DNA of 51,956 bases from Thermoplasmata archaeon. Its GTDB lineage: Archaea; Thermoplasmatota; Thermoplasmata; Lutacidiplasmatales; UBA184. The notes under the pieces are model-generated. The model saw only the letters and a list, made by a program, of their open reading frames with translations, was not told the DNA's origin and did no database searches. Where the stretch lies: the NCBI GenBank assembly GCA_028864975.1, contig JAGWLG010000026.1:1-51956 (forward strand), in the 5' to 3' direction. Each line of letters begins with the position of its first letter. Position 1 is the first letter of the stretch. Position numbers and translations under genes: made by a program. Positions 40,434-49,800 of the stretch are shown here, piece after piece.

Positions 40434-41509
40434 CGTCCCTCCTCGTCCGCGCTCTCTCAGGAGAGGCGGTCGAGCGTGTCCCCATCTGGCTCATGCGACA
40501 GGCCGGTCGACACCTCCCGGGCTACCGACGGATCCGGGAGTCCCACGACCTCCTCGACATCGTGCGCAGCCCGGATCTCGCGGTCGAGGCCACGCGGGAG
40601 CCGGTCGAGCGCTACGGGATGGACGCGGCCATCGTCTTCTCGGACCTCACGGTCCCTTTCTTCGGGCTCGGGGTACGGTTCTCGGTCGAACCCAGCATCG
40701 GACCTGTCGTGGAGAGGCCGGTCCGCACGAAGGAGGACGTGGAAGCCCTGCACCGTATCGAAGCGGCCCGGTACGCCCCCTTTGTGGGGACCACGATCCA
40801 GAAGTTCCGAGAGCAGCGGCCCGACACCCCTATCCTGGGGTTCGCCGGTGCGCCGTTCACCCTCGGAAGCTACCTGATCGAGGGCCGGCCCTCTCGGGAC
40901 CTGCTCGAAACGAAGCGGATGCTCCGGACCGACCCGAGCGCCTTCGCACTACTGCAACGAGAGCTTGCAGAGGCCGCGCTCGACCTCCTGAGCTTCCAGG
41001 TCCGGGCGGGCGCTCATGCGGTCCAGGTCTTCGACACGTGGGCGGGGATGCTGTCCCGCCAGGAGTTCGACCGGGCCGTCCTTCCTCACCTGAGGAACCT
41101 CTTCGAGGGACTGAACCAGCTTGGCGTCCCTACCGTCTACTTCAGTACCGGGGCCTCGCACCTGCTGCCCTGCATCCGAGAGCTCCGGAGCTCCGCGGTG
41201 GGGGTCGACTGGCGCCTGCCCCTGTCCGCGGTCCGCCGGGAACTGGGGGACGGCATCGCGCTGCAGGGGAATCTGGACCCGAGCGTGCTCCTCGCCCGTC
41301 CTGAAGAGGTCCTCCGCGGGGCCCGGGAGGTCCTGGACGAGATCCCCGGTGGACGGGGGCACGTGTTCAACCTCGGGCACGGGGTCCTTCCTCAAACCCC
41401 CCCTGAGAACGTGGAAGCCTTGGTGCGGTTCGTACGACGCTACTCCGAGGAGCGACGAGGTTCCACGGACCCGGAGGCCGTTCCAACTTCCCCGCACGTG
41501 CCAACGTGA
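40430..41509 (+). CDS. hemE: Uroporphyrinogen decarboxylase
   Basis: HemE removes four carboxyls from uroporphyrinogen III to give coproporphyrinogen III. The 359-residue protein has the signature PIWLMRQAGRHLPGYR, then SDLTVPFFGLG, GFAGAPFTLGSYLIEG, VFDTWAGMLS, GVDWRLPL and LGHGVLPQTPPENV. The presence of HemE next to HemQ and HemH argues against a purely siroheme-based route. The GTG start overlaps the hemL stop codon, and the radical SAM gene overlaps its end in the same way. Confidence 0.95.
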   Translation: MTSLLVRALSGEAVERVPIWLMRQAGRHLPGYRRIRESHDLLDIVRSPDLAVEATREPVERYGMDAAIVFSDLTVPFFGLGVRFSVEPSIGPVVERPVRTKEDVEALHRIEAARYAPFVGTTIQKFREQRPDTPILGFAGAPFTLGSYLIEGRPSRDLLETKRMLRTDPSAFALLQRELAEAALDLLSFQVRAGAHAVQVFDTWAGMLSRQEFDRAVLPHLRNLFEGLNQLGVPTVYFSTGASHLLPCIRELRSSAVGVDWRLPLSAVRRELGDGIALQGNLDPSVLLARPEEVLRGAREVLDEIPGGRGHVFNLGHGVLPQTPPENVEALVRFVRRYSEERRGSTDPEAVPTSPHVPT

Positions 41510-42714
41510 GCAAGGGACCTGAGCCTTGGACCCCGAGCCGAACCCGTTCGGGGATGCCGTCATGCCCGCGTCGGATCGTGACACCCAAGGTGGCGTCCCT
41601 GAGCTCCTCTGACCGTCCCCATCTCGTCTTCTGGGAGACGACGCGCGCTTGCGGGCTCTCCTGTGTTCACTGTCGAGCGTCCGCGATGCCCTCCCCCCAG
41701 CCCGGCGAGCTATCTCCGTCGCAAGGGCTCGAGGTCATCGACGCGGTCGCGTCGTTCGGAGCTCCGGTCCCCGTCCTCGTCTTCACCGGGGGGGACCCTC
41801 TTCGGCGCCCCGACCTCTTCGAACTCCTCGCCCACGCCCGCGAAAGGTCGGTGCCCTTTGCGGTGGCGCCCGCGGTCACCGACCTCTTGGATGCCCGGGC
41901 GCTCGAGCGTCTGTCCACCTCGGGCGCCTCCTCCATCTCGCTCAGCCTGGATGGGGCGCTCTCCGCGACCCACGACGGGATCCGGGGGGCGGAGGGGAGC
42001 TTCGACCGCACCATGGGGGCGGTCCGAGAGCTCGCCGCTCGCGGGGCCCGCGTCCAGGTGAACTCCGTGGTGATGCCGAGGAACCTGACCGAGCTTCCCA
42101 AACTCTTCCAGCTCGTGCGCGGGTCGGGGGCCTCGGTCTGGGAGGTCTTCTTCCTCGTGCGGACCGGGCGAGGGGCCGTGGTCGAGGACCTTCCCCCGGA
42201 CACGTGGGAGGAGGCCGCCCACTTCCTCCTCGAGGCCTCCCGCTACGGGACCACGGTGCGGGCGATCGAGGCTCCGATCGTTCGCCGCTTGCTGCTCACC
42301 CGCGACCGGGACCCGGTCTCTTCCTCGCCCGAGAAGCGCGCTCTGGTCCGACAGCTCCACGAGCTGCTCGGTCCTCCTCCGGGCGAGGTCGCCCTCCGCC
42401 CTTCCGGGACCCTCGACGGGGACGGGACCTTGTTCGTCGCCCACGACGGCAGCCTCCAGCCAGGAGGGCTTCTTCCCCACTCGCTCGGGCGGCTCCCCGG
42501 CGACGATATGGTCAAGGTCTACCGCCACCACCCCCTGCTACGGGCCATCCGCGAACGGCGGCTCCATGGGCCGTGCGGATACTGTTCCTACCGCACGGTC
42601 TGCGGCGGCAGCCGCGCCCGAGCCTTTACCGCGACCGAGGACCCGTTGGGGACCGACCCCGCGTGCCTGTACGGCTCGACCGCCCTCCCTCCGCTCAGCT
42701 CATGGTCTGCATGA
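41506..42714 (+). CDS. Radical SAM/SPASM protein of the heme-biosynthesis (AhbC/AhbD/NirJ-like) type
   Basis: The 402-residue protein binds a 4Fe-4S cluster through C-x3-C-x2-C (ACGLSCVHC), with FTGGDPLRRPDLFEL and SISLSLDGA typical of this group. The C-terminal SPASM-type motif CGYCSYRTVCGGSRARAFT with a later DPACLY closely matches NirJ/AhbC/AhbD and relatives, which modify tetrapyrrole side chains. Given HemQ in the same operon, an AhbD-like alternative decarboxylase or a related side-chain reaction is plausible. Peptide-modifying SPASM enzymes are the alternative. It starts at a GTG overlapping hemE and converges with the HemJ-like gene. Confidence 0.82.
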   Translation: MSKGPEPWTPSRTRSGMPSCPRRIVTPKVASLSSSDRPHLVFWETTRACGLSCVHCRASAMPSPQPGELSPSQGLEVIDAVASFGAPVPVLVFTGGDPLRRPDLFELLAHARERSVPFAVAPAVTDLLDARALERLSTSGASSISLSLDGALSATHDGIRGAEGSFDRTMGAVRELAARGARVQVNSVVMPRNLTELPKLFQLVRGSGASVWEVFFLVRTGRGAVVEDLPPDTWEEAAHFLLEASRYGTTVRAIEAPIVRRLLLTRDRDPVSSSPEKRALVRQLHELLGPPPGEVALRPSGTLDGDGTLFVAHDGSLQPGGLLPHSLGRLPGDDMVKVYRHHPLLRAIRERRLHGPCGYCSYRTVCGGSRARAFTATEDPLGTDPACLYGSTALPPLSSWSA

Positions 42715-43171
42715 GCGCGACGACCACCAGGATGGCCACCATCAGCGCGAGGTTCAGGTAGGAGATCGGACGACTTCGCTTGCGCACGGCCTGGAGGCCC
42801 TGAACGTCGCCCGCCTTGGCAAGGCGGGAGATCTTCCGCCCATAGTACAGACCGTGGGCGTAGATCCCTAGGACCAACACCCCCACCAAGGCGACCTTGA
42901 TCTCGAGGAGCTCTCGGGCGAGCGGGCTCGCGCCCGCAAGGTACCACGAGGCGTTGTAGAGGCCGGTCACCACCAGGAGCAGCAGGGTCGCGTTGCTCCA
43001 CTTGGCAAACCCCCGTGCGATCTTTCCCACGAGCACCGTGCGGGCGGCCTCGTCGGGGGCGAGCTGCCGGGAGAGCGGCATGACCACGAGCCAGAGGAAG
43101 AACGAGCCGCCGATGAACAGCACCGCGCTCAAGAGATGGACGAAGAGAATGACGGTGTCGAGCAGTTCCAC
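42695..43171 (-). CDS. Four-helix CopD/HemJ-like membrane protein (candidate coproporphyrinogen oxidase)
   Basis: The 158-residue protein has four membrane helices. Helix 1 carries a histidine (ILFVHLLSAVLFIGGSF). A helix around LEIKVALVGVLVLGIYAHGLYY has Lys and His, and basic residues precede helix 4. This His/Lys pattern is that of the CopD/HemJ superfamily; HemJ is a heme-binding protoporphyrinogen oxidase. No CgoX/HemY or HemG gene is present in the heme locus, so this protein is the best local candidate for oxidising coproporphyrinogen III. A copper-import or redox role is the alternative. The GTG start has Shine-Dalgarno ggagg, and it lies 9 nt after hemH. Confidence 0.6.
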   Translation of the reverse strand: MELLDTVILFVHLLSAVLFIGGSFFLWLVVMPLSRQLAPDEAARTVLVGKIARGFAKWSNATLLLLVVTGLYNASWYLAGASPLARELLEIKVALVGVLVLGIYAHGLYYGRKISRLAKAGDVQGLQAVRKRSRPISYLNLALMVAILVVVALMQTMS

Positions 43172-43180
43172 GGTTCCTCC

Positions 43181-44122
43181 CTACCCGCCTCGGGATGCCA
43201 GGTGCGGTCGCACGGCTTCGCTCAAAGCTCGCACGAGCAGCGGGTCATCGTTCAGCGACGTGGTCCGTGCCAGGTGCACGCCTTCGCTCTGAGCGAGCTC
43301 CGTGAACTCGCGGTCCACATCGTAGAGGATCTCGAGGTTGTCCGAGATGAACCCGAACGGGACGACGAGGACGCCCTTCTCCTTCTGGGCCGCCAACGCC
43401 GAGATCGACTCTTCCACCGAGGGACCGAGCCAGGGATCGGGGGTGCGCCCTGCGCTCTGGAAGGCGAGCGAGCTGCGGAGCGGGGCTAGCCGGGCCTTCA
43501 CCAGCTCCATCGTCTCGCGAAGCTGGGTCTCGTACGGGTCGCCCTCCGAGCGCACCCGCGCGGGGAGACTGTGCGCGGTAAAGAGGACGTACGGGTCGGT
43601 CGTCCCCTCCCTTCGCATCCGTTCCAAGCCCTCCCGCACCCTGGCCGCGAACGCTTCCGAAAGGGCGGGCGACGTGTTCCAGCTCTCTACCCGCTCGATC
43701 GCGAGAGGGGAGGCGAGCGTCGCGTTCGCTCGCTCCAACGCCTCGAAGTACGCCCCAACGGTCATCCTCGACCGGTACGGGGTGAGGCAGACGCCGACCA
43801 GGTTACCGGTCCCTTCGCTCGACACCCTTTCCAAGGCCTCCCGCAGCGTAGGGCGCCAGTGCCGCATTCCCACGAAGACCCGGACCGAAGGTCCAGAGCG
43901 GGAGAGCGCCTGTTCGAGACCTCGCGCCTGGGCTTCCGAGATTTCCCGCAAGGGGGACCGCCCGCCGATCGCCCGGTAACGCTCTTGGAACTCCCGGACG
44001 AGCTCGGGGGAGGTGGGGCGACCCCCTCGGACCTCCCGAAGGTAGGGCTCCACCTCGTCCAGCGACGTCGGCCCTCCCAACGCCATCAAGAGGACGGCGG
44101 TGTCCGCTTTGGAGGTCGACAT
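43181..44122 (-). CDS. hemH: Ferrochelatase, coproporphyrin type
   Basis: HemH inserts ferrous iron into the porphyrin. The 313-residue protein has LLMALGGPTSLDEVEPYL, RYRAIGGRSPL, a catalytic His184 in FTAHSLPARV and an acidic Glu264 in FISDNLEILYDVDRE. The positions equal those of His183 and Glu264 in Bacillus subtilis ferrochelatase, which uses coproporphyrin III. The segment SLAFQSAGRTPDPWLGPSVEE is also typical. With HemQ present, coproporphyrin III is the likely substrate. No 2Fe-2S cluster cysteines are visible. It is the first gene of a minus-strand pair with the HemJ-like gene. Confidence 0.93.
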   Translation of the reverse strand: MSTSKADTAVLLMALGGPTSLDEVEPYLREVRGGRPTSPELVREFQERYRAIGGRSPLREISEAQARGLEQALSRSGPSVRVFVGMRHWRPTLREALERVSSEGTGNLVGVCLTPYRSRMTVGAYFEALERANATLASPLAIERVESWNTSPALSEAFAARVREGLERMRREGTTDPYVLFTAHSLPARVRSEGDPYETQLRETMELVKARLAPLRSSLAFQSAGRTPDPWLGPSVEESISALAAQKEKGVLVVPFGFISDNLEILYDVDREFTELAQSEGVHLARTTSLNDDPLLVRALSEAVRPHLASRGG

Positions 44123-44176
44123 TGGCAGAAGGGCCGAGGGCCCTCCGCTCTTGAGCTCGACGCGGAGGAAGCCCGT

Positions 44177-46786
44177 TCACCTTCGAGAATACGGGCCAGG
44201 TGCACGAGGGGGTCCTGGCGGGACGCCGTACCCCGTGCCCCCGTACGGATCCGGGGCCATCTGATCGGGCCAAGCAGGGGTGGCGGGCCCGGGCGCGTAG
44301 GCCTCTCCCCCGTAGGGCCCCTCCGGAGGAGGGCCTTGTCGGCCCCTCCTTCGATGGATGACCAAGGCGAAGAGAGCGAGGACCACGGCGATCGGGAGGA
44401 TCAAGAGGACGAGGACCGGGACCCCGTCGACGCTCGACGCCCAGAACGGCGTCGCCACGGCCGCACCCGTCGGCACCGGCTCGACCGTGATTGTGACGGC
44501 CGAGCTCGAGGCGACATCGCCCGCACTGTCGTAGGCCCAGGCCTTCACCTGCACACTCCCGGGGGCAGAGAAGCTGATGGTGATCTGGGCGTGCGTGTAA
44601 GGGGAAGAGTTCCCGCCCTGGCTCGAATCGAGCACGAAGTAGCTGTAGGGAGGGAGGCCCCCCGAGGGCGCGACGGTGAACATCACAGGCTCGCCCACGT
44701 AGGCGCTCGTGGTGTTCGAGGTCAGTCCCGCCGTCATCGGGGGAGGGGGACCCGAGCTGGTCGGCGTGTAGACGGTGACCACGGTCGCGGAGGGGGTGGA
44801 ACGCCCCAACTGGTCGGAGACCGAGACCGAGATCCCGTAGTGTCCGCCGTGGGGAAAGGGGAACGTGCACGAGTCGGAGGCGCTCGTGCTGACCGGGCAG
44901 GAGGAGATGGGCGTGCTGTTCTCGTACCAGGCGTAGGTGTAGCTCGTCCCTCCGGAGGCGGTGGCCGTGCCCACTTGGGAGCTCCCGGAGGGAGCGTAGT
45001 ACGAGGTCATCGTGAGATTCAGCGTGAGCGGTGTTGGAGTGAACCCGAGGACCTGGACGGTGATCGTGGGTCGGCTGCGTGCCGTGGCCCCTTGGGCGTC
45101 CGTCGCCCACAGGACGTAGGTGTAGTTGCCGGCATGGGCGTAGCTCAAGGTCCAGGGGTTCTGCGTGCTCGTCGTGTTCGTACCGTTCAACGACCAGAGG
45201 TATCGGACGGGAGGAACACCACCCGTCGCGCTCCCCGACAGGATGTCGCTCGCGCCAAGCCCCACGGTCGGGCTCGAGGCCGCCGCCGTGACCGTGAGCG
45301 GGTCGACGGACCACGCCGTGAGGGTGCCTGAGGCCCAGATCGTCAAAGCGGTCGTGAGCACGTTCGGAGGGCTGGCCGCGACCCCGCCGGTGACGTTCCA
45401 TCCGACGAAGACCTTGCCGGAGCAGAGGCTCAGCGCGGCCGTGTCCTTTCCCGCGGGGACCGTCAGGCTCGCCCCGGAAGGCTGCACCACACCATTGAAC
45501 GAGACCTGCCCACAGCTCGAACTCAACGTAAGGGTCAGCAGGCTCGGGCTGCGTCCGTTCTCGGTCCACGTGTCGCCCGTCGCACAGCCGGCCCCGCAGC
45601 TTCCGCCGAAGAGCAGAAGGTAACCGTCCCGCGAATCGTTCGTCATGGCCACGGAGGCCCTCGGAGCCGGAGCGACCGTCATCGTCGAGGTGACGTTGGT
45701 CCAGGTCCCCCCGTTGTAGGTCCACGTGGCGTTGCCGACGGGACAGCTTTGGCTCACCGGGGGCGTGCAGCCTCCGAACATGACGACCGAGTTCGCGTTG
45801 CCGTCCCAGGCGATCCCCGAGAGCGCGAGCTCCCCCGGATCCCCGGCCACCGAACCCGTCCGGTTGGTCCAACTCCCGCTCTGGAACCACCAGGTGTCGG
45901 CCATCTCTCGTCCGCTCAGCACCGTGCCGGAGAGCGTCTCCCAAAGTCCGCCGTAGAGGAGCACATACCCCGCGGCGGGGTCGTAGGCGATGTTGGAGCC
46001 CGCACGGGCGCTCGGGGGGGCCCCCACCGAGGAGGTGATGTCGTTCCACAGGCCCCCCGAGAAGGTCCACGTGTCCGAGTACATCGTGACGCTCCCGATC
46101 AGATTGATCACGGCCACGTTCTCGCCCCCGAACGCGAGGACGACGTGGTCGGTCGGGTCGAAGGTGGAGCTCATCGAGAATCGTCCGGAAGGGGGTGTGC
46201 CGGCACTGGACGTGATGTTGGTCCAGTGGCCTCCCGAGAACTCCCAGGTGTCCGCGTAGTCGTTGAGCCAGTACCCTCCGCCCGTTACCGCAAGCCCGCC
46301 GAAGAGCAGCACCACCCCGTCCCGGGCGTCGTAGGTCATGAGCGGCGAGGCCCGGGCCGGAGGAGGCGAGCCCGCGGTCGACGTGATGTTGGACCACGTC
46401 CCGCCGGCGAAGGTCCAGGTGTCGTCGTGGGAGCTCGTTCCGCCTCCGTTCTCCCCGCCGAAGAGCACCACGTACCCATCATGGGCGTCATAGGTCATCC
46501 CCGCGCCCGTTCGCGCCGAGGGTCCCGTGCCAACGGAGGAGGACACGTCCTGCCACGCGACAGGGGTGGAGGCGGAGGACATACCCCACGAGGGTGGGAG
46601 CTCCTCTCCAGGGGGAACGGTTTGCTCAAGCATACGGTGGACCGACTCCAGCGCGCGGGGTCCCGGGCGGTTCGGCGGGGTAGAGGGAGCCGCCGTGGTG
46701 TCCCACCAGGCGGCGGTCGAGCTAGCGACCAGGAGAAAGCCGAGGACGAGGGCGAGCCCTCGAGGGCCCACGAGCGACCGGACCAT
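44177..46786 (-). CDS. Large exported Kelch-propeller and PKD protein with a C-terminal anchor
   Basis: The 869-residue protein has a signal peptide. Six Kelch-like repeats (about residues 80-400) then contain MTYDAHDGYVVLFGGEN and DDTWTFAGGTWSNITS-type units, so they likely form one six-bladed propeller. Three or so PKD/Ig-like domains (about 455-790) include GGVPPVRYLWSLNG and GGTSYTYAWYENS. One membrane helix (about 800-820) and a Pro/Gly-rich tail follow. Many sequons suggest glycosylation. The function is probably adhesion or surface structure. The ATG at 46786 is leaderless, about 29 nt from a TATA-like box, so the upstream 12 codons are excluded. Confidence 0.82.
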   Translation of the reverse strand: MVRSLVGPRGLALVLGFLLVASSTAAWWDTTAAPSTPPNRPGPRALESVHRMLEQTVPPGEELPPSWGMSSASTPVAWQDVSSSVGTGPSARTGAGMTYDAHDGYVVLFGGENGGGTSSHDDTWTFAGGTWSNITSTAGSPPPARASPLMTYDARDGVVLLFGGLAVTGGGYWLNDYADTWEFSGGHWTNITSSAGTPPSGRFSMSSTFDPTDHVVLAFGGENVAVINLIGSVTMYSDTWTFSGGLWNDITSSVGAPPSARAGSNIAYDPAAGYVLLYGGLWETLSGTVLSGREMADTWWFQSGSWTNRTGSVAGDPGELALSGIAWDGNANSVVMFGGCTPPVSQSCPVGNATWTYNGGTWTNVTSTMTVAPAPRASVAMTNDSRDGYLLLFGGSCGAGCATGDTWTENGRSPSLLTLTLSSSCGQVSFNGVVQPSGASLTVPAGKDTAALSLCSGKVFVGWNVTGGVAASPPNVLTTALTIWASGTLTAWSVDPLTVTAAASSPTVGLGASDILSGSATGGVPPVRYLWSLNGTNTTSTQNPWTLSYAHAGNYTYVLWATDAQGATARSRPTITVQVLGFTPTPLTLNLTMTSYYAPSGSSQVGTATASGGTSYTYAWYENSTPISSCPVSTSASDSCTFPFPHGGHYGISVSVSDQLGRSTPSATVVTVYTPTSSGPPPPMTAGLTSNTTSAYVGEPVMFTVAPSGGLPPYSYFVLDSSQGGNSSPYTHAQITISFSAPGSVQVKAWAYDSAGDVASSSAVTITVEPVPTGAAVATPFWASSVDGVPVLVLLILPIAVVLALFALVIHRRRGRQGPPPEGPYGGEAYAPGPATPAWPDQMAPDPYGGTGYGVPPGPPRAPGPYSRR

Positions 46787-46810
46787 CCCGGGAGCATGAG
46801 CTCCGCCCCC

Positions 46811-46818
46811 GATTAACT
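46811..46818 (-). promoter_or_regulatory. TATA-like box of the Kelch/PKD protein
   Basis: On the minus strand the sequence is agttaatc, about 29 nt before the ATG at 46786. Confidence 0.55.
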
Positions 46819-46874
46819 TCATGGACAGACCCTCTCGGGGTGCAGGGGGGTCGGTCCGAGAGCCACGGAGCGGC

Positions 46875-49800
46875 TCATCCAGGCGGAGCCGGTTCCTCCG
46901 GGGGAGGCCCGGAGGGAACCTCTTCCGCCCCTGCCCATGCCGAGGGCGGTCCCACTTCGGGCGGTCCGCGGCGTTTGCGGAGCGCGACCGCCATCAGAAG
47001 GGCCGCGGCGGCCACCGCCGCGATCAGAAGGCCCCAGAGCAGCCAGGGGATCCCCAGCAGACCCGCGCTCGAGGGGTTCGACTTGGTGGAGGACGGAGGG
47101 GCGACCGTGATCGTGATGGTCGCATGACCGACCTTGGCCGCGGCATCGGTCACGTTCAGGAACACCGTGTAGGTCCCGGCCGTGTGGAAGACGAAGCTCG
47201 TGTTCTGCGTCGACGCCGCGCCTCCCCCTCCGAAGCTCCAGGACCAATGGTAGGGCGGGGTGCCTCCCGCCGCGCCCCCGACGAAGTTGACGGTCAGCGG
47301 AGCCGTCCCCGAGGTGGGAGAGGGGGAGATGGTCGCCGTGGGGTTCCCCGGTCCGCTCCCGCCGCCGCCCGAGACCACCACCGAGGGGAGGGTGTAGGTC
47401 TGCGTGTGGGAGGCGGCGTCCGTAACCCCCAGGGTCGGCGTGAAGGTCCCCGACGCCGTGTACGAGTAGGTGAACGAGGGGGTCGCTCCGCTCTGGGTCT
47501 GCGTCGCGCCGTTGCCGAAGTTCCATACGTCAGAGTACGGAGCCGTCCCCCCGCTCACGGTCCCTGTGAACGTGACGGAGAGCGGCGCATTTCCGGTCGA
47601 GGTGGACTCGGAGGCCGAGACGGACAGCGGGTTCGGGGCGCTGACCGTCACGGTAGCGTTCAGCGGCACAGGACGGTCGAAGCCGTGGGTGATCATCACC
47701 GAGACCTTCCAGGTCCCTGCGGTGGAGCCCGCGGTCAGCGTCGTGGTGTTCCCGGTGCCCGTCGTGGAGAGCGTCCCCAAGGAGGCGCTCGAAAGGGACC
47801 AGGTATAGCTGCAACCGGAGAGGGGACGGCCGAACTGGTCGATGCCCTGGGCCCAGAACTGTTGGGTGGCTTGGGCGGCGAGGGTGATCGTTGTCGGGGT
47901 CTCGGTGCCGGACTTGAGAGCGGGGGCAGCGCTCGTGATGGTGACCGCGGAGCAACCCATCTGGGTCGTGCCGCTCCAGGTCACGTTCACACAGACCACC
48001 TCCGTGCCCAGCGTCGTCCCGGCCGCGAAGGCGACGTCCGTGGTGCCGGAACTCGAGTTGAGGGTCCCGAGCGCCGCATTGCTCAGGGTCCACTGGAAGG
48101 TCGCCGACGGAGGGTAGACCTTCCCCCCGGCCGACGTCGCGGCGGACGCGTGGAGGTTCGCGGTCCCGCCAGCCTGGACGCTCGGCCCCTGCGGGCTCAC
48201 GGTCGCCGAGGCCAGGGTGATGGAGGAGACGATGCTCGCGGGAACGCAGGCCAGCAGGGTCCTCCCCGAGTAGGTCGCGTTCTCGCAGATGTTGCCGGTC
48301 CCGACACTGGTGGCCGCGTTCCAGGTGGTCGTTGATCCGGGACCGGGGGAAGTGAGGGAGCCCAGGGAAGCGGGGTTCAGGCTCCACGCGAAGGTCGTCC
48401 CGGAGATCGAGTTCCCGCCCTGGTCGAGCGCGGTTGCCGTGAGCACGACCGAGCGGCCAGGGGTGGTGGCCGCGGGGTTCGGGGAGATCGACGTGGTCGT
48501 GAGTACCGGGGTTCCCGTCCCGGTCGCGCAAGGAACACGGGGGTCGAGGCACCTCCAGACCGGCTCGAGCGGGTTCCCTTCAGCGAGCTGGTCGTCGACC
48601 TGCATCGGGAAGGTGACCTTCGTGAGCTGAGAGCTGAAGATCGAGGGGTTCACGTTCATCTCGACGCGCTCCATCACGGCCAGAACGTTCGACGTGTTGA
48701 ACGTCGGGTGGACGACGTTTCCGCACGTCCCGCTCGTGAGACCGCAGGAGGCAGGGTTCGGGTTCCCCGTCTTCATGACGTTCGGTGGAGCGACCAGGAC
48801 GAAGGGGAACCTACGGCCGTTGTTGACGTGGTCCGGACCGTTCTGTCCGTCCTGGGTGTCGTCCTCGGAGATCGCGACGACGGTGTTGTTGCGATAGGTG
48901 CTGGTGCCGTTGAAGATGTCCTCGAGGATGAGGTTCATGGACTGGTCGTTCCACTGGATGCAGACGTCGTAGGAGACGCCCCCCGGGCATTGCGGGCCGG
49001 GGTGGTCGTCCGGGAGCCGGATGTACGTATAGGTCGGGAGCCCGTAGTCGGCGACGTAGGAGACGAAGCCGTAGGCAAGGTCCTGGTCTGCGATGGGCTT
49101 GAGTGCGCTGCAGGCGTCCTGGCAGACGAAGAGCATGTCGGGGATGTTCGTCGCGGGGTTGGTCACGGGAGGGATGGGGTTCACGGCCCCAGAGGTCGTG
49201 TTCGTCCACCAACCCTGGCTGCCCGTGCAGGTCAAGTGCTCCACAGCGACACTGTCGTGGGGATAGGGCCCAGGGATGCCGGTGCTGCTTGCGACACTGC
49301 AGCCCGGGGAGTCGAGCTCCCAGATGATGTCCCCGTCGATGAGGTAGGGGAGCGGTCCCCCGCTCTGCTTCACGTTCGGCCCCGTGAACCGGTCGAAGAC
49401 GCTCCCGTCCGAAGGGTAGTCCTGGGATCCGTCAGGGTACCACCCACAGTACCCGCTCTTCGCGCTCGAGCCGTTGTAGACCCCCCACTCCGTCGAGGGG
49501 CCATTCCCTTGAACCGTGGTCGAACATCCGTTGATGCCTCCATTGGTGTTGGTGTCGGCCGCGAGCAGGAAGGAGTGGGCCTGGGCGGAGTACGGATCCA
49601 CGCTGGAGTACATGTTGTCGAAAACGCTCCCCGTCTGCGCCCACTGGTGCAGGAAGGGAACATCGGCGATGTGGTTCGTCTGGCTCGTGTAGTCCTGGTT
49701 GTCGTTGCAGCTCTCGTTGATCGTGGAGTGGCAGTCCCCGAGGTAGTCGTCGAAGACGTGGTTCTCGCGAACGATGTAGACGAAGTGGGTCAAGTTGCTC

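Noticed and set aside
41506..42714. Radical SAM gene as HemN-type coproporphyrinogen dehydrogenase
   Set aside because: The SPASM-type C-terminal cysteines and the overall layout match NirJ/AhbC/AhbD, not HemN.
43571..45331. 586-codon open frame on the plus strand
   Set aside because: It is antisense to hemH and the Kelch/PKD gene, both with clear domains. Its translation is Arg/Gly/Asp-rich low complexity typical of GC-rich shadow frames.
46821..48335. 504-codon open frame on the plus strand
   Set aside because: It is antisense to the exported phosphoesterase gene, consists of Arg/Gly repeats and has no promoter or motif.
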